A stretch of 60,000 nucleotides of DNA from Bolinopsis microptera (lineage: Eukaryota; Ctenophora; Tentaculata; Lobata; Bolinopsidae), in the NCBI RefSeq assembly GCF_026151205.1, contig NC_087073.1, forward strand, positions 11,689,578-11,749,577. Reading direction: 5' to 3'. The notes beneath the pieces were generated by a model. It saw only the letters and a list, made by a program, of their open reading frames with translations. It did no database searches and was not told the DNA's origin. Shown piece by piece: positions 19,429 through 29,700 of this stretch. Position 1 is the first letter of the stretch; every line of letters begins with the position of its first letter. The position numbers and the translations under genes were made by a program.

Positions 19429-21357
19429 ATGAGACTATTTTGTTGTGTTTTACTGCTGGCATCTCCTTTTAACATTTTTGCATTTTGCACTCTCGAGAAC
19501 TGTTATAACATTTCATCGAGTGAACTTGGATCGGGTGGTTTTGAACTGGGTGCGATAGAGAATTTTGATCTTGAAACAGTCAACACGGTGGTTCTGAATG
19601 GACTCGTAGAAGAAAATTGCAGTCTTTCATTGAAGTGCACTTCAAATAGAAAAAACGATGCCACCAATTTCCGGATGAAATTTGTGAAAATGCAGGCGAA
19701 ATTGCTGCTGACACATACTCCTCACCAGGATGTCAAACCATTAACTCTGGTCAATTCAACAATAACTGACCTAATATCATCATATGATGCAGTGATGAGT
19801 ATAGGAATACAGTTTCGTTTGGAAGATACCGTGTTTGCCTATTATTATACGGACGATTATGAAAAAAGGGAGTCTAATTATGTAAAATTACAACCCGACG
19901 AAAATTTCCTTACGCACTTTATGGAGCCATCGAAAACTTTGTTAGAAGGAAAAGGGAGCAAATATTTTGCAGAGGAAATAATAAGAGACTTATCAGCTAC
20001 AGGGTGCGGAGATAAACTTACGTTGTCATTGTGTCCATGTTCTGAACCAGTGATAACAGAACTAGAATGGAACAATGAAACTAGTGTTCTGAATTGCAGT
20101 GCAGTGAGTATAGAAGGGAATGAGAATATGGCTATAACGTGGACAGAGAATGGTAACCATGTCCAGGATAACAGAACAGAGACATCTTCTATTGGAAATT
20201 TGATGAAAACGTCGATGTTACACAACGTGACCTCTATAAAGGTATCAGGTAATTACACGTGCACAGTATCATTAACATCAGACAGTGACACTTTGAATGT
20301 TACACATACTAAAAGGATACCCGCACTTGCTCCAGAAGAGAAACCAACTGATGGAAAAGAAGAGAAACCAACTGATGATAAAAAAGAAAATGAGGAAGAT
20401 AAAGGTGTAGAGGAGGGAGTAAAGAAAGAAGATGACGAGATCCATGAGAAAGGCATTAGTTCAAAAGATCTCATAATAATCGCCGCAGTAGTGAGTGGCT
20501 TGTTGGTGATTATAGTCCTGAACTGTGTTGGCGTGATAAAATTAGTCCGTCACTTTTCTCAACAGAACTCTCGATCTCCTGATGACGAGGGTGTCGAAAT
20601 AGAACCTGTCTACAACAGATTAGATCCTGAGTTGATGGCGATAAACAGAGGTAACCGATCTGGTGAGACAGGAGTAGTGAGAAATGTTCCCATTGCTATG
20701 GTATACCATGTTCCAGAAGAAGAGCTATACGTTGAGATGAATCCTGTGAACGAATCCTACGCTGAGATGAATCCTGCGAACGAATACTACGTTGAGATGA
20801 ATCCTGTGAACGAATGCTACGTTGAGATGAATCCTGTGAACGAATGCTACGTTGAGATGAATCCTGTGAACGAATCATACTCTGAGATGAATCATGTGAA
20901 CGAATCATACGCTGAGATGAATCCTGTGAACGAATGCTACGTTGAGATGAATCCTGTGAACGAATCCTACGCTGAGATGAATCCTGCGAACGAATACTAC
21001 GTTGAGATGAAACCTGTGAACGAATGCTACGTTGAGATGAATCCTGTGAACGAATCATACTCTGAGATGAATCATGTGAACGAATCATACGCTGAGATGA
21101 ATCCTGTGAACGAAAGCGACGTTGAGATGAATCCTGTGAACGAATCCTACGCTGAGATGAATCCTGCGAACGAATACTACGTTGAGATGAATCCTGTGAA
21201 CGAATGCTACGTTGAGATGAATCCTGTGAACGAATCATACTCTGAGATGAATCATGTGAACGAATCATACGCTGAGATGAATCCTGTGAACGAATGCTAC
21301 GTTGAGATGATCCCTGTGAACGAATCCTACGCTGAGACGAATCCTACGGTGAGATGA
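19429..21357 (+). CDS. Ig-domain membrane receptor with tandem YxxM tail, copy D (intact)
   Basis: Intronless 642-aa type I membrane protein. Residues 1-18 form a signal peptide (MRLFCCVLLLASPFNIFA). Residues 19-205 are an unrecognised Cys-containing module (C64, C70, C193, C202, C204) with several N-glycosylation sites. Residues 207-285 form an Ig domain (C223, W238, and SGNYTC with C278). Residues 300-345 are a charged linker with KPTD repeats, and 348-371 the TM helix. The cytoplasmic tail from 434 to the end has 21 units of a 10-residue repeat, consensus SYAEMNPVNE; 19 contain YxxM and the exceptions are DVEM and YAET. YxxM binds the SH2 domains of PI3-kinase p85 when phosphorylated, as in CD28, CD19 and IRS proteins, so PI3K recruitment is a strong inference. 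YSEMNHVNES recurs every six units (60 residues). Ligand unknown. Confidence 0.85.
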   Translation: MRLFCCVLLLASPFNIFAFCTLENCYNISSSELGSGGFELGAIENFDLETVNTVVLNGLVEENCSLSLKCTSNRKNDATNFRMKFVKMQAKLLLTHTPHQDVKPLTLVNSTITDLISSYDAVMSIGIQFRLEDTVFAYYYTDDYEKRESNYVKLQPDENFLTHFMEPSKTLLEGKGSKYFAEEIIRDLSATGCGDKLTLSLCPCSEPVITELEWNNETSVLNCSAVSIEGNENMAITWTENGNHVQDNRTETSSIGNLMKTSMLHNVTSIKVSGNYTCTVSLTSDSDTLNVTHTKRIPALAPEEKPTDGKEEKPTDDKKENEEDKGVEEGVKKEDDEIHEKGISSKDLIIIAAVVSGLLVIIVLNCVGVIKLVRHFSQQNSRSPDDEGVEIEPVYNRLDPELMAINRGNRSGETGVVRNVPIAMVYHVPEEELYVEMNPVNESYAEMNPANEYYVEMNPVNECYVEMNPVNECYVEMNPVNESYSEMNHVNESYAEMNPVNECYVEMNPVNESYAEMNPANEYYVEMKPVNECYVEMNPVNESYSEMNHVNESYAEMNPVNESDVEMNPVNESYAEMNPANEYYVEMNPVNECYVEMNPVNESYSEMNHVNESYAEMNPVNECYVEMIPVNESYAETNPTVR

Positions 21358-21431
21358 ATACTGTGAACGAATCCTACGCTGAGACGAATCCTGTGACCGA
21401 ATGCTACGTTGAGATGAATCCTGTGAACGAA

Positions 21432-21508
21432 TGCCACTCCTGAACACTGTGACCATTAATATGGCAAACCACAGAGAATCTGTAAAAGGATCATCCCAGT
21501 CTGTGAAT
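21432..21508 (-). pseudogene. RGS22 exon 18 fragment (unit D)
   Basis: Same fragment and same small deletion as in unit C. Between the receptor stop (21357) and this fragment lie about three further tail-repeat units left out of frame. Confidence 0.85.
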
Positions 21509-21575
21509 TTGACGGAATATGTACGTATTACGATTTCTGATCTTATCCACGACGTCATGATATCATATATTTAAT

Positions 21576-21854
21576 CAGTGGCGTAACGAATGGGGGTGGG
21601 GGGCGCCATCTTAGGGAGGCGCGCAATCGTCGTTTGAATGTGGGACAATTTGGAAAAACTTAACTACGGTCTACAGTACTAGCAAAACTGCGCGTTTTGC
21701 TCTAGAAACACACTTTTTTAGAGATTTTACCGGTGTATCCTCAAAAATCATCTAATTTTTTCAATTTCAGGGAGGGGTGCCAATAGGGGAGGGGGGCCAA
21801 CAGGGGCGCTTTTTCAGCGGGGGGAGGGGAGCAACAAGCAACTTTACGCCACTG
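21576..21854. mobile_element. hAT-type MITE, array copy D
   Basis: Fourth co-duplicated copy, TIRs as in the others. Confidence 0.8.
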
Positions 21855-22310
21855 TAATTAATAATACATTTTGACATTATATTAACTATTAAGTTACCCA
21901 AATTGATCATTGAGTATTGAAAGTTTAAGCCCTATCAGTGTCTGATATAATGCAAAATGTGGTTGAGTCTTGTTTTTTGTTTTGTTTGATCCCTACTGTT
22001 TAGTTAACGCAATAACAGTCACTAAGGGTTGAAGTTCACCTCTCCACCAAGTTGGAAGGCATTTTAGGTGTCGAGGTAACTATGTTTTATATATAAATAT
22101 AATACAGGATTGCCAAATTATACTTGCACTATTCAAATTTAAGATGTATCAATTTTAATTTAGATAAATGATTGGCAGATTATGTAGTTGTAAACGGGAA
22201 AAAGATAATTGGGACCTGCTAAACACTTGTCAAATAAAAGCATGTAACAAGATTCGACCGTGGGAAACTACAACTGAGTGACAGATTGAGAACCACACAG
22301 CTTAATAGTC

Positions 22311-24044
22311 ATGAGACTATTTTGTTGTGTTTTACTGCTGGCATCTCCTTTTAACATTTTTGCATTTTGCACTCTCGAGAACTGTTATAACATTTCATCG
22401 AGTGAACTTGGATCGGGTGGTTTTGAACTGGGTGCGATAGAGAATTTTGATCTTGAAACAGTCAACACGGTGGTTCTGAATGGACTCGTAGAAGAAAATT
22501 GCAGTCTTTCATTGAAGTGCACTTCAAATAGAAAAAACGATGCCTCCAATTTCCGGATGGAATTTGTGAAAATGCAGGCGAAATTGCTGCTGACACATAC
22601 TCTTCACCAGAATATCAAACCATTAACTCTGGTCAATTCAACAATAACTGACCTAACATCATCATATGATGCAGTGATGACTATAGGAATACAGTTTCGT
22701 TTGGAAGATACCGTGTTTGCTTATTATTATACGGACGATTATACAAAAAGGGAGTCTAATTATGTAAAATTACAACCCGACGAAAATTTCCTTACGCACT
22801 TTGTGGAGCCATCGAAAAGGTTGTTAGAAGGAAAAGGGAGCAAATATTTTCCAGAGGAAATAACCAGAAACTTATCAGCTACAGGGTGTGGAGATAAACT
22901 TACGTTGTCATTGTGTCCATGTTCTGAACCAGTGATAACAGAACTAGAATGGAACAATGAAACTAGTGTTCTGAAATGTAGTGCAGTGAGTATAGCAGAG
23001 AATGAGAATATGGCTATAACGTGGACAGATAATGGTAACCATGTCCAGGATAACAGAACAGAGCTGAGAGATTTGATGAAAACTTCAATGTTACACAACG
23101 TGACCTCTAGAAAAGAATCAGGTAATTACACGTGCACAGTATCATTAACATCAGACAGTGAAATTAATGTTACACGCACTAAAAGGATACCCAAACTTGC
23201 TCAAGAAGAAAAGCCAACTGATGGAAAAGAAGAGAAGCCAACTGATGGTAAGGAAGAGAAACCAACTGATGATAACAAAGAAAATGAAGAAGATAAAGGT
23301 GTAGAGGAGGGAGTAAAGAAAGAAGATGACGAGATCCATGAGAAAGGCATTAGTTCAAAAGCTCTCATAATAATCGCCGCAGTAGTGAGTGGCTTGTTGG
23401 TGATTATAGTCCTGAACTGTGTTGGCGTGATAAAATTAGTCCGTCACTTTTCTCAACAGAACTCTCGATCTCCTGAAGACGAGGGTGTCGAAATAGAACC
23501 TGTCTACAACAGATTAGATCCTGACTTGATGGCGATAAACAGAGGTAACCGATCTGGTGAGACAGGAGTAGTAAGAAATGTTCCCATTGCTATGGTATAC
23601 CATGTTCAAGAAGAGGAGCTATACGCTGAGATAAACCCTGTGAACGAATCCTACGCTGGGATGAATCCTGTGAACGAATCATACGCTGGGATGAATCCTG
23701 TGAATGAATGCTACGTTGAGATGATCCCTGTGAAAGAATCCTACGTTGAGATAAACCCTGTGAACGAATCCTACGCTGAGATGAATCCTGTGAACGAATC
23801 CTACGCTGAGATGAATCCTGTGAACGAATGCGACGTTGAGATGAATCCTGTGAAAGAATCCTACGTTGAGATGATCCCTGTGAACGAATGCTACGTTGAG
23901 ATGAACCTTGCGACCAAATTCTACGTTGAGATGAATCCTGTGAACGAATCCTACGCTGAGATGAATCCTGGCACTGAATCTTATGTTGAGACGAACCTTG
24001 GGGCTGATTCCTACGATAAAGTTAACATTGAGACAAAAAAATAG
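22311..24044 (+). CDS. Ig-domain membrane receptor with tandem YxxM tail, copy E (intact, most diverged)
   Basis: Intronless, 577 aa, starting 2,882 bp after copy D. It has the same signal peptide and architecture. The ectodomain differs at scattered positions (LHQNIKP, EPSKRLLEGKG, RDLMKTS), the linker has an extra KPTDGKEE unit, and the TM is unchanged. The tail has only 14 units and is more degenerate. It includes YAEI, YAGM, YVEI, DVEM and YVET and ends with an aperiodic YDKVNIETKK; nine units keep YxxM. As the last unit in the array it lacks the downstream RGS22 fragment and MITE. The private C-terminus and lower tail homogeneity suggest it escaped the recent homogenisation of C and D. 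Likely a plasma-membrane PI3K-coupled receptor, by motif inference. Confidence 0.85.
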   Translation: MRLFCCVLLLASPFNIFAFCTLENCYNISSSELGSGGFELGAIENFDLETVNTVVLNGLVEENCSLSLKCTSNRKNDASNFRMEFVKMQAKLLLTHTLHQNIKPLTLVNSTITDLTSSYDAVMTIGIQFRLEDTVFAYYYTDDYTKRESNYVKLQPDENFLTHFVEPSKRLLEGKGSKYFPEEITRNLSATGCGDKLTLSLCPCSEPVITELEWNNETSVLKCSAVSIAENENMAITWTDNGNHVQDNRTELRDLMKTSMLHNVTSRKESGNYTCTVSLTSDSEINVTRTKRIPKLAQEEKPTDGKEEKPTDGKEEKPTDDNKENEEDKGVEEGVKKEDDEIHEKGISSKALIIIAAVVSGLLVIIVLNCVGVIKLVRHFSQQNSRSPEDEGVEIEPVYNRLDPDLMAINRGNRSGETGVVRNVPIAMVYHVQEEELYAEINPVNESYAGMNPVNESYAGMNPVNECYVEMIPVKESYVEINPVNESYAEMNPVNESYAEMNPVNECDVEMNPVKESYVEMIPVNECYVEMNLATKFYVEMNPVNESYAEMNPGTESYVETNLGADSYDKVNIETKK

Positions 24045-24420
24045 ATTTTACGTTCCAGTGATCTCTCGGTCTGGGTAGTTGTGAAATCATATTTTGAGGT
24101 AAGCGGATCGAATAGGCTTAGAGTTAGGATTTGGGTTACGGTTAATGGAAGCGATACTAGATAGGGATTGGTCCAATAGGGATTCGATCCGCCAATCAAT
24201 TTTGACGTGGTATTCCAGAAAATATATTTTTCGTACGATTTAGCAATTAAGACTGACTTTGAGTTGAGACTCAGGTAAGTTTGTTTACACGTATTTTGGA
24301 CTGGTGCCATGTTTATTTTTGTCCTTTGGTGTGCCATAGTGTTATAGTTTTTTTGTAATATTTGGATCTTTTTTTTTCCGGCTTTTTATTATTTGGGTGA
24401 ATTAGTTTATATACATTATA

Positions 24421-25766
24421 CAGGGTGGGCCAAAAGTCAGTGGGCATACGTTGGCCTTAATAGCTCAGTCATTGAGTGCCCAATTGAAATAATTCTTTCT
24501 GGTATGACTTACTACCACCACTGGTTCGAAGAATTTGACAAATCGAAAAATATTCGAGTTCATTTTTTTCAAATGAAGGTTCATTTTTGCATTTATATTA
24601 TTTGATAGTGTGGATATACTAGATAGTCGGATCAAGCTAAATTTAAGCTCGATCATGGCCAAATTGTGTTTGGCCATTCGAATTACGTTTGTCCTGAAAA
24701 AATTATAGGTGACCCCGTTAACCACCCGTTAAACATTATGGGAATTGTTAAGGGTGCCCAATTAAGGTGTCGTGTCACGGTGTCATATAATCACCCAGTC
24801 AATTTTGTTAACGAGATACACAAAATGCTTGATAACTTCGTCATTTCTAATCCGTTTTGCCTCATGACGACGGAATGCCATCTGCAAAGCAACAGCTATC
24901 AAATATAAAACACGGCGGAGCTATTAAGGGGGGGGGGGGGTTCACCCTGATTTTTTTGTGAAACTTGGTTTCGAGATAGCAGTTGACCAACAAACTAGGA
25001 CCGGTGACCGAACTTTTGAGGGGGTCCCGGACCCCAACCGCCAAACGGTGCCCGCGGGGCAGCCACGCCCATATTTGGTCCAAATTAGGCCCAATTTAGC
25101 CAAATACCCTCAACATGCCCAAAACCCAGATTTTAGGTGCTTTACTTGTAGCTAGTGGTCCCCTGAACTCGTATATGAATTTTCATCAAGATTGGACAAA
25201 AAATGGCTGAGTTATGAGCCAAAAACTATATGCCCATATTTGGGTATACGCACCAGATTTGGTCGATTTTGGCCCATAAATTGGTCAAATATCAATATTT
25301 TTGAATGAAACCAACTTTATATGAAAGGTAAGCTTATACTACACATTCTCTATGATTATCAGCTCAGTATCTACCTAACTGTGGATTCTGTGTTCAATTA
25401 ATCGCAAAAAATGAACAAAATCGCCCATATCTCAGTTCGCGATATTTGCGAAACTGATTTCGTTCAAAACAATAGAACTCAATAGGGTTTCAATATTTTT
25501 ACATGAAATTTTCAGAATCAACGTAGAATCGCATTTCGACCTTAAGTTTTAATATGGAATTTTGAGTTAGGCCTTTAAAAAAATTTGGCGGCCAAATTCT
25601 GAAATTTGCCGGGCATTTTTCAGAATTTGGCCGCCAAATTTTTTTAAAGGCCTAACTCGAACCAGTGGTGGTAGTAAGTCTATACCAGAAAGAATTATTT
25701 CAATTGGGCACTTAGTGACTGAGCTATTTAGGCCAACGTATGCCCACTGACTTTTGGCCCACCCTG
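24421..25766. mobile_element. Non-autonomous TIR transposon (mariner/IS630-like ends)
   Basis: Inverted repeats of roughly 115 bp start CAGGGTGGGCCAAAAGTCAG and end with its complement, bordered by TA on both sides (24419-24420, 25767-25768). No transposase frame is seen. The interior carries a perfect 38-bp inverted repeat (25564-25601 with 25621-25658, 19-nt loop) that abuts the right TIR. TA targets and GGG-type ends fit the Tc1/mariner superfamily. Confidence 0.85.
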
Positions 25767-26377
25767 TATAATATAATGTTTGTTTTCGGACTATTTTGGG
25801 TAACAGGAAAATTTGTATGAACGTTTTTTGCTTCTAGGATGAAAAATGGTTTATCCGAAGATGTCAAATCGTGGTTTAAGAGTAGGATATGTGATTATGC
25901 TCATATAGTTTCAAGTTTGATGATTTTATTTGCATACGCCATACGATTGTCTGATTATCTCCTCAATTTACTAAAATAACTTTTGGAGTTTGGACTCCGC
26001 TTAAAATCTACCAAAAGTAGTGAAATGTGTTTACTTGCTGCCGTCAGGATGAGTGAATTTGTACAAGAGTGAGTGAACTTCTTTTTCAAGATTTTCCAAG
26101 TTGACAGGGAAATTGATCATTCCATCTGAAATTATTGTATATGAGTGTGTAAACTGTAAACTGCAACAACTTCAACAGTTGCTAATCTTTAATCGCTGTG
26201 AGGGTAAATAATTGATTTAAGGGCCTCAGTGGCAAAACATATTTTTGTGCCGATTACCGCCTCCACTAATTTTCCTAATATCAGACCTTGTTTGCCGCCC
26301 TCTGGCCTCTACAACGTTTTTCGCGCCACCCGAACGTTTTTTCCTTCACCATGAATGATGAACAAAGAAAGTGGAAG

Positions 26378-26490
26378 CAGTGACGTAACGTTGCATGTTG
26401 GCGCCCTCCTAAGATGGCGCCCGACCGCACAGCGGGTTCAGCACTCGGCGTCCAGAGGAGCCCTTCGTTAGACGTTACGCCACTTACTGG
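26378..26490. mobile_element. Short hAT-type MITE
   Basis: The left end CAGTGACGTAACG and a right region ACGTTACGCCACT form imperfect inverted repeats; flanks AGTGGAAG and GGTGGAAG resemble an 8-bp target duplication. The interior ggcgcc...aagatggcgcc is related to the MITE in the receptor array. Confidence 0.6.
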
Positions 26491-26797
26491 GTGGAAGGGC
26501 CTGCACGCACTATACGATGACTCGTCCATTAATTGCTAGCTTAACATGGCGCGCGCGGCTTATTTATGTCGTAGTAAATGCTAAAATAATGGCAAAAGAT
26601 GTTTGCGCATTCCATAAAAAGATCCCAACTGTGTCAAACTTTTGTGATAATTTTTTGCACACTGCACAGTGAGAATAATCAGTTCATCTGTGATCTGCTG
26701 TAAAGTGTAAACAGACAACAGTAGAACTATTTCAAACTTTTGCAGAATTCATATCTGGTATCGATACAACTATATCTTATTTAAAAACAAAACTTAC

Positions 26798-29700
26798 GTT
26801 TTTTGAAACTCCAATCAAAGGAGACGTTTTCTTGCTCCGAGAATATTCCAACAACTTCCATAGCGTGTCCTCGGGCACAGAACATTCTAGAGGGATCCGT
26901 TGAGTATTTGTAGCTGAAAGTCTCTATTGCAGCCCAGAACTCGTAGTTGAAGAGTGATCTCTTGTCACTTTTTCTCGAAAGAAAACCTTTGAAATCCTCT
27001 AAAAAATTGTGAACACTGAGAGTTATGTGCGCCTATTAAAATATATATTTTTAGATTAGATCTATCACACAAATTGACGTCACTTTCCAGCTATAGCCTA
27101 TATAAGCACTCAATCTAGCTTCAGTGATACACGAAATTTTTATTGGACATGAATTGTAATAACTGGTAATGAAGTAAAATATAAAATAATTTGTTACTAA
27201 CCACCACCAACGATGTCACTTGCAATAGAAATCTCCAGAAGATGGTTGATATCCACTTCTCTCAAACTTGTTTCGTTATACACTTGTTTTAGGGCGTCAC
27301 AGTAATTCTCCTGTTAAAAGTAGTGACTTAACAGTAACCGGGTCATCACAAACAGTTAGCTTCATTTCTCACTTGTTTGTGTTACTCACCATGTGTTCTC
27401 ACCATATTTACTCACCATGTATATCTCGTCTCTTAGAGGACAGGGACAGCAGCGGAATAGCTCAATTTCATCTTGCAAAAACTGCTCAACTATGATCTCT
27501 GAAAAGTAGAATAAGTTAAGAATATATGCATATTATTACAACCCTAAACAGTAAACAATCCGCGAAATTCTCTTGAAAAGACTTACCAAGTGGCCTCTCA
27601 CTAGCAGATCAACAACCTAAAACATCAACCTTACTAATAAAATCATCTATTAACTATTAAATAATGGATTTTCAATAAATGTCCAGAAAATGTCGCTAGA
27701 GTAGAGAAACCTTTAATCCGACTATTTTTGTGTCGAGACCAGTTGATGGTGGTGCTAATAACGCTGGTGGTAAGCCCGCTGGGACGCCGCCCATTTTGTA
27801 ATCTTTGAACCATCCTGTAAAGTTATAATTGCGTGAAGATTTATTTACATCTTATAAAGATTAATCTTTATAACCGAACAGAATTTAATATTCGGGACAT
27901 CTCACAAGTGGCCGATATTTCAGAGTTTTAAGGAATTTACCTTTCTTTTTGATCATCAAAAGAATCGTTTTTCTGAGACCTATTATACGATATTGATCCT
28001 GAAATGGGAAAAAGCGATAAGAACTATGATATACTGATAAATCACATTTCTTGTACAATACAAGCTAATTAACTGAATGTTGGGGGGGGAGAGAAGAAGC
28101 CCAGTATATCGAGGTACCCAGTATAGAGAAAAGAGGCACGGTATATCTAAGAGGTCCCACTGTATATAAATCATTGTATACGAACAGAATTGGGACGGTC
28201 TGATAAATTACTCAAAAAACCCTGAATTAGACGAAAACCTACCAGTTTTTCGGGTTTCACTTATGGAGGATAATCTGTCTCGTTTACCCTCTAAAAGTGA
28301 GAATTTTCTGTTGGGGACTTGGAAACTTGGGCTGGTATTTACAATTATATCTTCGTTAATTGTAGACGTTTTCCTAGCTCTTACAGCTTCTACCTCGCTT
28401 GACTGAAGTTCATTGTAATGACAACTTAACTCCTCACTCATATGAATGTTAATTGATTAAGTGAAAGAAATGTAATTAAGACATAAAAGTACCTTTGGAA
28501 AACTGTACGGAAAAAATTACTCACGATATCTACCGTGGCACGCCGTCTGTTTTTAACACAATCGTCTTTCATCCTAGCAACAAAGTTTTTCATCGTCTCC
28601 TCCGTCCTACTAACTTGCTTCTCAGCAAGTTCATCTAATAAAAATCATTTTATTATCTGTGTTTTTGAAGCAGATTACTGAAATCATTTTTAAATGAATA
28701 TTTATCTAACAAAATCTTTTGGAAATTATTAAAAGAGACGATAATTGTATATCCTTTCTGAAAACACTAATTTTTACCTGACGGGACATCCATTCCAAAT
28801 TCATGACTGTAAACCATCTGGGAGGTTCTCCTGAGACCGTTAGATGTACACAATTTGACTGTTATATGTTTTGGTGCTGGATCAGCTTCTGTTTGAGAGT
28901 AAATTTGTCAAAGAACAGCTGTATTTTATCAACGTTTAAATCCAGCTATCTTAGATATTGAAAGCTTATATGTCACTTTTTTCCTGATTACAAGTTTATA
29001 AGAGTCCCAAAACCAAGACATCTATACAGCTGAAAATCACTGTTGATAAGATAAACTGACCTGTATCAGGTTCATTTTCAGTAGTTCCAGTAGTGGGTGG
29101 TGTCTTGAGAAGTAGCCTAGCGAGACTACTCGTTATTCTCACTGACGGCTGATCCTCTGCTAGACCTGTATAGTATTATATATAGTAGTATTTAAAGGTA
29201 TCTATTATTATTAGGTATCTATATCAGTTAGTGTCACCAATACCATTTTTTTCATCTGAACAACTTTTTTCGAAGCTTTTCTTTTCGTTTCGTTTCAAAA
29301 GAATATGGAATGTCTTCCAAAATGTTAAAGTGTGAGGCATAATTTCCGAGATTTTAACTGCAGATAATCAAACTAACTTGTAGACAAGTATGTGTAGTAT
29401 TTCTTAAGCCAGTAAGAGCGCATATCCAGAGTTAACACCGCTTGTAAGGGCCTGAACAGACGTTTCTCTCTTAACAGTTTGTCCTTGAATTGCTGAAAAA
29501 TCATGATTTTTATGGAGATGTATGTTTAATAAATTGTCCAATTTGACTAAGAATCGTTGTCCCATGTATCAAGGTAAAATCACCACATAATACACATAAT
29601 ATGGTACCTGCAAAAAGGCGTTTTCTTCCTTGCAATAGCGTTTGACAAATCGAACCCCCTTGCATATTTTAGATATTTGTTGGAAGACAACATTCCGATA

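Larger units (their letters stand above)
9486..26797 (-). other. 17.3-kb intron 17 of the RGS22-like gene, hosting nested genes
   Basis: The donor side is GTAAGT after the phase-1 exon ending at 26798; the acceptor is CACAG before 9485, also phase 1. Joining them gives FKK-H-WDDPF and completes an RGS-like fold, so I treat both exon blocks as one gene. Inside lie a lipoxygenase homologue (9996-12491, same strand), five copies of an Ig receptor (12600-24044, opposite strand), hAT-type MITEs, and a TIR element (24421-25766). The 26000-26790 part holds only a MITE and AT-rich sequence. Confidence 0.7.

Noticed and set aside
17844-21558. Long minus-strand frames rich in SQDSSQR/SIRSQ (also 15151-15714)
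   Set aside because: They are the antisense of the 30-bp tail repeat, which is stop-free in more than one frame. No start context, signal or family. Only their possible use by mis-spliced RGS22 is kept as a finding.
24090-24200. tRNA-like B box (gattcgatccgcc) after receptor copy E
   Set aside because: No matching A box or cloverleaf; only a partial inverted repeat with aagcggatcgaatagg.
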